Origin: Tepidisphaera sp.
Lineage (GTDB): Bacteria > Planctomycetota > Phycisphaerae > Phycisphaerales > UBA1924
DNA length: 64,000 nucleotides
Assembly (NCBI GenBank): GCA_016124375.1
Contig: WGNV01000001.1
Coordinates: forward strand, 124,001-188,000
Direction of reading: 5' to 3'
Under the pieces are notes generated by a model. It was not told the DNA's origin and ran no database searches. It was given only the letters and a program-made list of their open reading frames with translations. This document shows positions 19,733 to 27,795 of this stretch, piece by piece. The position numbers and the translations under genes were made by a program. Within the stretch, counting starts at the first letter, position 1. Each line of letters starts with the position of its first letter.

Positions 19733-20926
19733 ATGCCACGCATCGACGCACAGACTGCCGGAGAATCACACGGGCCGGCCCTCGTGGTCACGATCACGGG
19801 GATGCCCGCGGGCGTGACCATCGACGAGGCGTTCATCAACAGCGAGCTCGAACGCCGCCAGGGGGGATACGGGCGCGGCGGGCGCCAGAAGCTCGAGACC
19901 GACCGAGTCGAAGTGTTGACGGGTGTTCGCCGGGGCAAGGCGATCGGGTCACCGATCACGTTCCGCATTCCCAATCGCGATTCGCGGCTGGATGATCTGG
20001 CCAAGACGCCCCCCGTGTATCGCCCCAGGCCCGGGCACGCGGATTTGGCGGGGTCGATCAAGTGGCTGACGACGGATTGCCGCGAGACACTGGAGCGGGC
20101 GAGCGCGCGGGAGACCGCCTCGCGCGTGGCGGCGGGAGCGGCGGCTCGGTGCCTGCTGCGGGAGTTCGGCATCGAGAGCTTCGGGTTCGTGAGGTCGATC
20201 CTGGGCGTTTCGACCCCGGCGGCGGTGAGCGACGCGAACTGGCGAGAGGTGAAGGCCATGCGCGACGCCAGCGAGACCTATTGCCCGGACGCCGGCGCGA
20301 CCAAGCGCCAGCACGAAGTGATCCACGAGGCCAAGCTGAACAAGGACACGGCGGGGGGACTCATCGAGGCGCACGTGTTCGGGTGCCCGCCTGGGCTGGG
20401 CAGTTGCATGGATTGGCGCGACAAGCTGGACGCGCGGCTGGCGTACGCCGCCATGGGCATCCAGGCGATCAAGAGCGTGGAGATCGGCCTGGGGCGCGAG
20501 GTGGCCGGATTACCAGGAAGCAAGGTGCACGACCCGATCCGGTTCGACATGGCACAAAAGGAAGGCCCGACGCTGGGGTTCGTGCGCGACAGCAATAACG
20601 CGGGGGGCACCGAAGGGGGCATGACCAACGGGCAGCCGGTGGTGGTGAAGGCCGCGATGAAGCCGATCGCGACGCTCTTGCAAGGCCTGCCCAGCGTGGA
20701 CCTGAACACGAAGGAAGCCCAGCACAGCCAGTATGAGCGCAGCGACATCTGCGCGGTGCCCGCGGCCAGCGTGGTGCTCGAAAACGTCGCGGCGTTCGAG
20801 GTCGCGCGGGTCTTCTGCGAGAAGTTCGGGGGCGATTCGCTCACCGAGGTGCGGGCGCAATACGAGGCGTTCATGAAGTACGCCCGGATGCTGCCGCTGA
20901 ATCCGCCCATCGCGACGATCGCGTGA
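19733..20926 (+). CDS. aroC: chorismate synthase
   Basis: A 397-aa enzyme from the ATG at 19733 (MPRIDAQTAGESHG). It converts EPSP to chorismate, the last step of the shikimate pathway, using reduced FMN. Family signatures are visible: the N-terminal GESHG, RRQGGYGRGGRQKLETD, RASARETASRVAAG, SNNAGGTEGGMTNG and, near the end, QYERSDICAVPAASVV. The length fits the family. The frame is open upstream into the preceding gene's 3' end, but homology begins at this ATG. It starts 31 nt after the membrane fusion gene and may be co-transcribed with it. No other aro genes are near. Confidence 0.95.
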   Translation: MPRIDAQTAGESHGPALVVTITGMPAGVTIDEAFINSELERRQGGYGRGGRQKLETDRVEVLTGVRRGKAIGSPITFRIPNRDSRLDDLAKTPPVYRPRPGHADLAGSIKWLTTDCRETLERASARETASRVAAGAAARCLLREFGIESFGFVRSILGVSTPAAVSDANWREVKAMRDASETYCPDAGATKRQHEVIHEAKLNKDTAGGLIEAHVFGCPPGLGSCMDWRDKLDARLAYAAMGIQAIKSVEIGLGREVAGLPGSKVHDPIRFDMAQKEGPTLGFVRDSNNAGGTEGGMTNGQPVVVKAAMKPIATLLQGLPSVDLNTKEAQHSQYERSDICAVPAASVVLENVAAFEVARVFCEKFGGDSLTEVRAQYEAFMKYARMLPLNPPIATIA

Positions 20927-20967
20927 AGTGGTTCGCCCGCGGGCCGGCAGCGGCGGGACGAAGCGGA

Positions 20968-21423
20968 CTACTTGTGGTCGATCTCGCCCTCGCCGCTGAG
21001 GGAAGCGGTGGGTTCGGGCAGGCCCGAGTCGGCCAGGGTTTCGCGCCAGGCGCCGGGGAGGATGTACTCGACCTCGCCATTGATGCGGTAGGCGATGCTG
21101 CCCTCGGGCAACTTACCCGGGACGGCGGCGGGGAGTGTGAAGGTCTGCTGTCCGTAGCCCGGCAGGGTGCACTGGGCAGAGCGGACGCCCCGGAAGACTG
21201 CTGCGTTGTTGAGCGTGACGCTGTAGTCGGTGTCGCGCAGGGGCAGGGCGTCGGCGTTGGGGTTGTCGGCGCGGATGGTGAACTCGATGACGGCGCCCTG
21301 GTCGGTCTGTTCGCGAACCTTGGCCGCCTCGACCCAGAGGCGGGGCGGCGTGATTCCGGTGCAGCCGGCGAGGAATGGACACACGAGCAAGGCGGAGAAG
21401 AGAAGTCTGAGGCGGAGGCGCAT
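20968..21423 (-). CDS. LEA14-like (WHy domain) lipoprotein
   Basis: A 151-aa lipoprotein with a short signal peptide and lipobox LAGC, so Cys21 is the predicted lipidated residue. The mature part looks like a LEA type 2 / WHy domain: a beta-sandwich with the recurring pattern IEFTIRADNPNADALPLRDTDYSV and a later strand TFTLPAAVPG. Bacterial members are usually outer-membrane lipoproteins of unclear role, named after plant desiccation proteins. It is convergent with aroC and lies alone. Confidence 0.75.
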   Translation of the reverse strand: MRLRLRLLFSALLVCPFLAGCTGITPPRLWVEAAKVREQTDQGAVIEFTIRADNPNADALPLRDTDYSVTLNNAAVFRGVRSAQCTLPGYGQQTFTLPAAVPGKLPEGSIAYRINGEVEYILPGAWRETLADSGLPEPTASLSGEGEIDHK

Positions 21424-21524
21424 GGGCGAAGTGTACCGGAGGGCGAGGACCCCGGGACACGCGAAAGGGCAAAGACGGGCAGCGCGCGGCTCGCCGGGAG
21501 TCGAAGGCCGTAGAATCGGCCCGA

Positions 21525-21848
21525 ATGGCCCGCAAACGCCGCCAACTGGTGATCATCGGCAAAGAGACCCCGGGCGGAGGCTCGGCGCCGCTCGGCGGAC
21601 TGAAAGAGGTCCGCGCAACGCTGGCGAGTTACAACACGAGCGCCGACGGATCGAAGAGCGAATCGGGCCTGGAGCGCCTGCACGGGCCGGGCATGGTCGT
21701 CGAGCTGCCGGGTTCGATCGACCCGGTCACGCAGGCGGTCGCCAGCATCAACGACGAGGACATCGCCTTCCCGGTGCTGATGAAACTCTCGAAGAGCCTG
21801 GGATGGCGGCTCATGGACATCGAGAGCGGACGAGTATTCGGGGTTTGA
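21525..21848 (+). CDS. small conserved-looking protein, unknown
   Basis: A 107-aa soluble protein with a basic start (MARKRRQLVIIGKE), no signal peptide, no Cys and no membrane segment. It has good codon use for this genome and ends 56 nt before the FmdB-like gene on the same strand. I do not recognise a family. The C-terminal half (FPVLMKLSKSLGWRLMDIESGRVFGV) is the most protein-like part. The pairing with the following gene suggests co-expression only. Confidence 0.6.
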   Translation: MARKRRQLVIIGKETPGGGSAPLGGLKEVRATLASYNTSADGSKSESGLERLHGPGMVVELPGSIDPVTQAVASINDEDIAFPVLMKLSKSLGWRLMDIESGRVFGV

Positions 21849-21904
21849 GGCGACAAGGCACCAGGCGGCACGCAATCGCGCGCCCCATCGAACAGGACCG
21901 ACCC

Positions 21905-22201
21905 ATGCCTACGTACGTGTACGAAATCCTGGACAAGAAGGGTGAGCCCACGGGGGAGACCTTCGAGATCGTGCAATCCATGAAAGAGGCGGCGCTCAAG
22001 AAGCACCCGACGACCGGTGCGCCGGTGCGGCGGGCGATCGTCGCGCCGAACATCGCGGGCAAGTGGTCGGACATCAAGGGCAAGAGCGCTTTGTCGAACA
22101 AGAACCTGGAGCGGATGGGCTTCACCAAGTACGAACGCAAGGGCGACGGATACATGGAAAAGACGGCGGGCAAAGGGCCGCGGACGCTTCACGCGGATTG
22201 A
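21905..22201 (+). CDS. FmdB-like protein lacking the zinc-binding cysteines
   Basis: A 98-aa protein whose first 48 residues align by eye with the FmdB regulatory-protein family: MPTYVYE at the start, then FEIVQSMKEAALKKHPTTGAPVRR. In ordinary FmdB proteins the start is MPxYxYxC..CG and the later part carries CPxCGG, forming a zinc ribbon. Here all four cysteine positions are replaced (ILDKKG, and HPTTG), and the whole protein has no Cys. The C-terminal half is basic and polar, with Lys/Gly-rich stretches. It probably keeps the fold without zinc. Function unknown. Confidence 0.75.
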   Translation: MPTYVYEILDKKGEPTGETFEIVQSMKEAALKKHPTTGAPVRRAIVAPNIAGKWSDIKGKSALSNKNLERMGFTKYERKGDGYMEKTAGKGPRTLHAD

Positions 22202-22383
22202 GCGGGCGGGCGCGGGGCACCGTCGCCTCGGCACGGGCAACCATGTCGTTCCCAAATGTCCGACGGGCGCTGGTTGCAAGGGCTCGGGCTCATGGGCGAG
22301 GCTTGCACGTCCGATACTTTGAGTCGGCGCCGATCCGCGTGTCGCGACGGAGCCATCAACGACCGGGTGAGCAAGAGCCGAGC

Positions 22384-23916
22384 GTGACCGACCAAGCCGC
22401 CCCCATATCGACCTCAGAAGCCGCTGCCCCCGCCGAGCCATCGCTCTCTTCAAGGGTGGGCATGGGCCTGGTGCTGATGGGCGGGCTGTCGGTGCTCTCC
22501 AAGGTCATGTCGCTCGCGGCACAGGTGGTGCTCACGTCACGCCTCACCAAGGTGGAGTGGGCCCTGGGCGGACTGGCGATTTCGATCGCCGCCTTCCCCG
22601 CCGTGCTGCAGAACGCCGGGCTCTCCAGCGTGCTGGTGCACCGCCAGCGCGGGTTCAGAGTGTGGTCGGGCGGTGCGGCGTCGCTGGGCATGCTGCTGGG
22701 CGTGGTTGCCTGCCTGGCAATCATCGGCGTCGGCGCGGTCGCGGCGCCGGCCTACGGCTCGCCCGAACTGGTCGGGCTCATGGTCTTCGTCGGCACGACG
22801 GTCATCGTCAACAGCGCCGGCGTGGTGCCCACCGCCCGGCTGCAGATCGACCTGCGCTACGGCACCATCGCCAAAATCGGCCTGCTCGCAAACCTGTCGC
22901 TCAACCTCCTGTCGGTGTCGATGGCCCTGTACGGGCTCGGCCCCTATGCGTGCGTCGCGCCGCAGGTGGTCTCGGGAATCGTCAACGTCGCGCTGCTCTG
23001 GCGCCACTCACACGCCCCGCTGAGTTTCGTCGTGAAGCCGCGCGTCTGGAAGTTCCTGCTGGGCGACGCTTCGGCGATCATCATCACCAACCTCATGTGG
23101 GCCGTCGCCAACTTCGGCGACAACGTGATGGTGAGCATCTTCGCCAGCAAGGAAGCGCTGGGCGTCTACTACTTCGCCTACGCACTCTCGTTCCAGATCG
23201 TGCAGATCATCGCGGGCAACGCCCAGCCGGTGCTGATGCCCGCGCTGGCCAAGCTCTCCCACGACCCCCCTCGCCAGGTCCAGGCGTTCATGCGGGGGGC
23301 TCGTTTGCTGGCGGCCCTGCTCTTCCCGTTCCTGGCCGCCCTGGCCTCCTTCTGCCCCGAGGTCCTGCACCTGGTTTACACGGACAAGTGGAACGACGCG
23401 ATCCCCATCATCCGCGTGCTCTGCCTGGGCATGGGCATGTACATGCTCAGCAGCATGACCATCGGCTCACTGGTCACGGCCCAGGGCCGCTTCCGTACCA
23501 CGATGGTCTTCTCGATCTTCAACGCGGTCGAGTTTCTCACCATGGTCGGGCTGGGCGCCTATTTGGGCGGGGTCATCGGCGTCGCCATCGGCGTCGCAGT
23601 GCACCACTGGTTCGCCGGTACCATCGCCATTTGGCTGGGAATCAGCCGCGGCGGGTTCAAGCTCAAGGACATCCCGGGGCTGTATATCGCCCCCATCCTC
23701 GCCTGCTGTGCAGCCATGCTGGCGGCCTACGCCATCAAGCTCGGCCTCGCTCGAGTCCATGCGCACACACTTGTGGTGCTGGGCGTGGGCGGACCCGCGG
23801 AGTTTGCCGCCTACGCGCTCGCGCTGCGGCTCATCGCCCCGGAGACCGCCAGACAGGCTCGGGCGCAGATCGTCGACATAGTCCGCAAAGTCAGCGGCCG
23901 ATTCTCTCGCGCCTAG
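22384..23916 (+). CDS. Wzx-like MOP-superfamily flippase
   Basis: A 510-aa integral membrane protein with about 12-14 hydrophobic segments, matching the polysaccharide/oligosaccharide flippase (MOP/MATE) family. It begins LVLMGGLSVLSKVMSLAAQVVL, the typical first helix. I place the start at GTG 22384, about 20 residues before the first helix. The frame is open back to 22063, but that part overlaps the FmdB-like gene and looks non-coding. It likely moves lipid-linked sugar repeat units across the inner membrane. This fits the O-antigen ligase at 44.3 kb, although the genes are far apart. Confidence 0.8.
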   Translation: MTDQAAPISTSEAAAPAEPSLSSRVGMGLVLMGGLSVLSKVMSLAAQVVLTSRLTKVEWALGGLAISIAAFPAVLQNAGLSSVLVHRQRGFRVWSGGAASLGMLLGVVACLAIIGVGAVAAPAYGSPELVGLMVFVGTTVIVNSAGVVPTARLQIDLRYGTIAKIGLLANLSLNLLSVSMALYGLGPYACVAPQVVSGIVNVALLWRHSHAPLSFVVKPRVWKFLLGDASAIIITNLMWAVANFGDNVMVSIFASKEALGVYYFAYALSFQIVQIIAGNAQPVLMPALAKLSHDPPRQVQAFMRGARLLAALLFPFLAALASFCPEVLHLVYTDKWNDAIPIIRVLCLGMGMYMLSSMTIGSLVTAQGRFRTTMVFSIFNAVEFLTMVGLGAYLGGVIGVAIGVAVHHWFAGTIAIWLGISRGGFKLKDIPGLYIAPILACCAAMLAAYAIKLGLARVHAHTLVVLGVGGPAEFAAYALALRLIAPETARQARAQIVDIVRKVSGRFSRA

Positions 23917-23922
23917 CTCAAG

Positions 23923-24009
23923 CGGTGGGGGGGGGATTCGAACCCCCGATGGGCATTCGCCCATAACGGATTTCAAGTCCGTCGCGTTCAACCGCTCTGC
24001 CACCCCACC
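23923..24009 (-). tRNA. tRNA-Ser (anticodon TGA)
   Basis: An 87-nt class II tRNA on the minus strand. The acceptor stem GGTGGGG pairs with CCCCACC, and the discriminator is G. The anticodon stem ACGGA/TCCGT encloses CTTGAAA, giving anticodon TGA. The long variable arm (GGGC..GCCC) is typical of serine tRNA. The T arm has TTCGAAT between five G and five C. CCA is not encoded. It lies 6 nt past the flippase stop, on the opposite strand. Confidence 0.95.
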
Positions 24010-24125
24010 TCGGGTGCGTGGGGAGCATATGAGGCGGGACAGCGACGCGGCACGACGCCACACCCTGGGCCCCCCGCGGGCCGGGGCCGAAAGGGCCGCC
24101 CCGCCTTGCCGCTACCATCGGCCCT

Positions 24126-26003
24126 ATGCCAGAGTCTCACGCCAACGTTGACGATCCGGTGCAGGTGCTCGCGGCCCGCTTCGCCGCGGCCATCGCCAAG
24201 GTCTTCCCGCAGGCTGCCGACGCAGATCCGCTCATCACCCCGTGCAAAACCCCCGAGCACGGCGACTTTCAATCCAACGCCGCCATGGGCCTGGCCAAAC
24301 GCGTGGGCAAGAAACCCCGCGAAGTCGCCGAGGCGATCGTCGGGGCCATCGACGTCGCGGACATCGCCGAGCCGCTGACTGTCGCGAACATCGCCGGGCC
24401 CGGGTTCATCAACGTGCGCTTGCGCCCCGACGCACTCATCGCGGCTTTGCAGGCCTTTGACACCGCCTCGCTGGGCGTGACGCCCGCATCGCCCGCGCAG
24501 TTCGTCGTGGTCGACCTCATGGGCGTCAACCTTGCCAAGCAGATGCACGTCGGGCATCTTCGCAGCCCGGTGATCGGCGACGCCATCGCGCGCGTGCTGA
24601 CGCGCCTGGGGCACACGATCAAGCGTCAGAACCACGTGGGCGATTGGGGTTTGCCGATCGCCATGGTCATCGCTCGCCTGATGCGCGAGGCGGCTGCCGG
24701 GCGCATCAGCCTCGACCACATCACCCTCGACCAGCTCGACGAGGCGTATCGCAAGGCTCAGTCCGAGTGCCAGCGCGACATGGCCGGGCTGGAAGCCGCC
24801 CGCAGGTTCGGCATGGGCCCCAAGGCCATCGCGGAACTCGAAGAGCAGGTCGCCGGCGCCACTGAGGCGTTCCTGGCGGCTCGCCAGACGCTCATCAAGC
24901 TCCAGGCGATGGACCCCGAAACGCACGGCGTGTGGAAGCGGGTGCAGGATGTCACCATGAAGGTGTGCATCGATGTGTGCCGCCAGCTCCGGGTGAATGT
25001 CACCGACGCCGACAGCGCGGGCGAGAGTAGCTACGCCCCCGAACTCGCGGCCATGGTCGACGACCTCGTCACGCGGGGCGTTGCCGAGGTCTCCGACGGG
25101 GCGTTGGTGGTGCGCCTCGAAGACCCGCAATACGGCGGCATCAAGGAGCCTTGCCTCATCAGGAAGACCGACGGCGGGTACCTCTACGCCACGACCGACG
25201 TGTGCGCGATCCGTCGGCGCGTGCAGAAGTTCGGGGCCGAGCGGATCATCTACTCGATTGATGCCCGCCAGAACCTCCACCTGCGCCAGGTCTTCGGGGC
25301 CAGCATCAAGGCCGGCTACGCGATCCATCCTCGCACGCACGCGCCCGCCCGCATGGAGCACGCGGCGTTCGGCAGCGTCATGGGCGAAGACGGCAAGCCC
25401 TTCAAAACCCGCTCGGGCGAGAGTGTCAAACTGTCGGACCTCATCGAGGAGACCTTCACCCGGGCCGCCGAGGCGGTGCGCAAGGGCAACCCCGAACTAC
25501 CGGCGGGCGAAGCACGCGAGATCGCCGAGGCGGTGGGCGTCGCGGCTCTCAAATACGCCGACCTCTCCACCGACCGCGTGAAGGACTACATCTTCAGTTT
25601 CGATCGCATGCTCGCCTTCGAGGGCAACACCGGGCCTTATTTGCTGTACGCGCTGGTGCGCATCAAGAGCATTTTTCGCAAAGCCGCGGAACGAGGCGTG
25701 GGCGAAACCTGGAAGACCACGCCCCACGCCGCCACGGCCCCGGCGGAGAAGCAACTCGCGTTGGCCTTGCTCCGCTACCCCGCGGCTCTCCGCGCCACGG
25801 GCGAAGCGCTGGAGCCCCATCGCCTGTGCACCTACCTCTACGAACTCGCCGGCGTCTTCAGCACCTTTTTCGAGCAGTGCCCGGTGCTGAAGGATGGGCA
25901 CGAGGCAACGCGCGACAGCCGCCTGCGCCTGTGCGACCTGGCGGCCAAGGTCCTCGCCGACGGGCTTTCCGTGCTGGGAATCCCGGCGATCGAACGGATG
26001 TGA
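24126..26003 (+). CDS. argS: arginyl-tRNA synthetase
   Basis: A 625-aa class I synthetase that charges tRNA-Arg. The N-terminal Add-1-like domain spans roughly residues 10-110. The HIGH motif is HVGH (141-144) inside NLAKQMHVGHLRS. The KMSK position reads GKPFKTRSGESVKL, the usual ArgRS variant. The typical sequence FEGNTGPYLLYALVRI follows near residue 505, and a DALR anticodon-binding domain ends the protein. The length is normal or slightly long. The ATG at 24126 is followed at once by conserved sequence. Single gene. Confidence 0.95.
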   Translation: MPESHANVDDPVQVLAARFAAAIAKVFPQAADADPLITPCKTPEHGDFQSNAAMGLAKRVGKKPREVAEAIVGAIDVADIAEPLTVANIAGPGFINVRLRPDALIAALQAFDTASLGVTPASPAQFVVVDLMGVNLAKQMHVGHLRSPVIGDAIARVLTRLGHTIKRQNHVGDWGLPIAMVIARLMREAAAGRISLDHITLDQLDEAYRKAQSECQRDMAGLEAARRFGMGPKAIAELEEQVAGATEAFLAARQTLIKLQAMDPETHGVWKRVQDVTMKVCIDVCRQLRVNVTDADSAGESSYAPELAAMVDDLVTRGVAEVSDGALVVRLEDPQYGGIKEPCLIRKTDGGYLYATTDVCAIRRRVQKFGAERIIYSIDARQNLHLRQVFGASIKAGYAIHPRTHAPARMEHAAFGSVMGEDGKPFKTRSGESVKLSDLIEETFTRAAEAVRKGNPELPAGEAREIAEAVGVAALKYADLSTDRVKDYIFSFDRMLAFEGNTGPYLLYALVRIKSIFRKAAERGVGETWKTTPHAATAPAEKQLALALLRYPAALRATGEALEPHRLCTYLYELAGVFSTFFEQCPVLKDGHEATRDSRLRLCDLAAKVLADGLSVLGIPAIERM

Positions 26004-26097
26004 ACGCATATGCGTGCCCGACGTGCGAGCGAGGGTCGTGCCGGCGTCCGCTCGACAGGGCAATATGCGTTCGACTGCCCGTGAGACCCTCGCTCGC
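26003..26097. repeat. compound palindromic intergenic repeat
   Basis: Two inverted repeats with related centres follow argS. GAACGCATAT (26003-26012) pairs with ATATGCGTTC (26063-26072), and GCGAGCGAGGGTC (26025-26037) pairs with GACCCTCGCTCGC (26085-26097). The layout resembles the repetitive extragenic palindromes seen in planctomycete genomes. It could also act as a terminator, but no T run follows. Confidence 0.6.
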
Positions 26098-26158
26098 GCT
26101 TCGGGCTCGTAATACCTACACTCCCCTCCTTGTCCGCACAACTTGAAGGAGTCTCCTG

Positions 26159-27691
26159 ATGTCGGCCGCGTACACCGAACTTTGTGATCACATGCGTCAG
26201 ATCGGCCACCTCTCCTCCGTCACCCATCTGGCGGGGTGGGATCAGGAAACCTACATGCCCGAGAAGGGCGTCGCGGCTCGCAGCGATCAGCAGGCGATTC
26301 TCGCCGGTCTCGTGCACGAACGCCGCACGCATCCGCACATCGGTGAACTCATCGCCGCCTGCGAGGGCGACGCCGGCCTGATGTCCGACAGCGCCACCGC
26401 CGCCAACGTGCGCGAGATGCGCCGCGACTACGACAAAGCCACCAAACTCCCAAAGGACCTGGTCGCCGAACTTGCGAAGGTCGGCAGCCAGGCCCAGGAA
26501 GCCTGGAAAAAAGCCCGCGAAAAGAGTGATTTCAAGGCCTTTCTGCCCTGGCTGGAGCAGATGATCACCCTCACCCGCCGCAAGGCCGAGTGCCTCAGCA
26601 AGCCGGGCGCTGCCGAGGCCTACGACGCGCTGATCGACCTCTACGAGCCCGACACCACCGCCGCCCAGATCGAATCCACCTTCACGCCCCTGCGCGCCGA
26701 ACTGACGACGCTGATCCAGGAAGTCCGCGCGTCCAAGGTGAAGGTCAATACCAAGTGCCTGCAGGCGAAGATTCCCGCCGAGGCCCAACACAAGTTCGGC
26801 CTGGCCGTGCTCGAAGCCATGGGGTTTGACCTCAAGGCCGGGCGCCTCGACACCACCACCCACCCCTTCTGCGAGGGGCTTTCGCCGGGCGACACGCGCC
26901 TGACCACGCGCTATCGCGATGAGAAGTTCACCGACGCCCTCTACGGCACCATGCACGAGGGCGGGCACGGCATCTACGAGCAGGGCCTGCCCAAGCTCGA
27001 CAAGGACGGCAAGGTCAGCCCGCTCTTCGGCACACCCCTCACCGACGCCATCAGCCTGGGCATCCACGAGAGCCAGAGCCGCATGTGGGAGAACTTCGTC
27101 GGGCGCAGCAAGCCGTTCATCAAGTGGGCCCTGCCCAAGAGCAAGAAGTACTTCGGCAAGGCGCTGGCCAAGTGGGACGTGAAAGACCTCTACGCCGCGG
27201 TCAACACCACCCAGCCCAGCCTCATCCGCGTCGAGGCGGACGAAGGCACGTACAACCTGCATGTGATGATTCGTTTCGAGCTCGAGCGAGCCCTGATCGG
27301 GGGCTCCATGAAGGTCAAAGACCTGCCGGGCGAGTGGAACAAGCGCTACGAGGAATACCTGGGCATCGATGTCCCCGACGACCGCCGTGGCTGCCTGCAA
27401 GATGTGCACTGGAGCTTCGGGTTGTTTGGTTACTTCCCCACGTACACGCTGGGGAACCTGTACGCCGCTCAGTTCTGGGAGAAGATCAACCAGGACATCC
27501 CGGACCTGGCCAAGGACATCGGCAAGGGGAAAATGCACGAACTCAAAGTGTGGCTGAACGAGAAGATTCACGTGCACGGCAGGCGGTATGCCGCGGGCGA
27601 ACTGTGCCAGAAGATCACCGGCAAACCCCTGAGCGCCGAGCCGCTGCTGCGCCACCTTCGCAAGAAGGCCGAGCAGGTGTATGGGATCTGA
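26159..27691 (+). CDS. M32-family metallocarboxypeptidase
   Basis: A 510-aa zinc carboxypeptidase of peptidase family M32 (Taq carboxypeptidase type). The zinc site HEGGH is at residues 266-270, within MHEGGHGIYEQG. The third ligand Glu is in GIHESQSRMWENFVG, about 30 residues further on. Other family blocks are WDQETYMP near the start and THPFCEGLSPGDTRLTTRY. A good ribosome-binding site (AAGGAG) precedes the ATG at 26159. No signal peptide, so it acts in the cytoplasm, trimming C-terminal residues from peptides. Confidence 0.95.
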   Translation: MSAAYTELCDHMRQIGHLSSVTHLAGWDQETYMPEKGVAARSDQQAILAGLVHERRTHPHIGELIAACEGDAGLMSDSATAANVREMRRDYDKATKLPKDLVAELAKVGSQAQEAWKKAREKSDFKAFLPWLEQMITLTRRKAECLSKPGAAEAYDALIDLYEPDTTAAQIESTFTPLRAELTTLIQEVRASKVKVNTKCLQAKIPAEAQHKFGLAVLEAMGFDLKAGRLDTTTHPFCEGLSPGDTRLTTRYRDEKFTDALYGTMHEGGHGIYEQGLPKLDKDGKVSPLFGTPLTDAISLGIHESQSRMWENFVGRSKPFIKWALPKSKKYFGKALAKWDVKDLYAAVNTTQPSLIRVEADEGTYNLHVMIRFELERALIGGSMKVKDLPGEWNKRYEEYLGIDVPDDRRGCLQDVHWSFGLFGYFPTYTLGNLYAAQFWEKINQDIPDLAKDIGKGKMHELKVWLNEKIHVHGRRYAAGELCQKITGKPLSAEPLLRHLRKKAEQVYGI

Positions 27692-27795
27692 GGCGGGCGA
27701 AGTGACGAAGTAGCAAAGTGACAGAGTGACACGTGCGCTGAGGGGCGGGTGGTGCATTCACTTTGCCACTCTGCCACTCTGCCACTTCCCGCCTC
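27690..27795. repeat. long imperfect palindrome of AGTGaCA-type units
   Basis: Between two convergent genes. The left arm carries GAGGCGGG then repeated aAAGTGACa/GAGTGACA units (27690-27732). The right arm carries the complement (CACTTTGCCACTCTGCCACTCTG, then CCCGCCTC ending at 27795). The two could form one long hairpin that ends transcription from both sides. It overlaps the stop codons of both genes. Confidence 0.6.

Noticed and set aside
22063..22383. N-terminal extension of the flippase
   Set aside because: Overlaps the FmdB-like gene in another frame and has no coding character; the GTG at 22384 gives a normal flippase N-terminus.
25838..27757. 639-codon minus-strand frame
   Set aside because: Antisense of the M32 carboxypeptidase gene, which has clear catalytic motifs on the plus strand.
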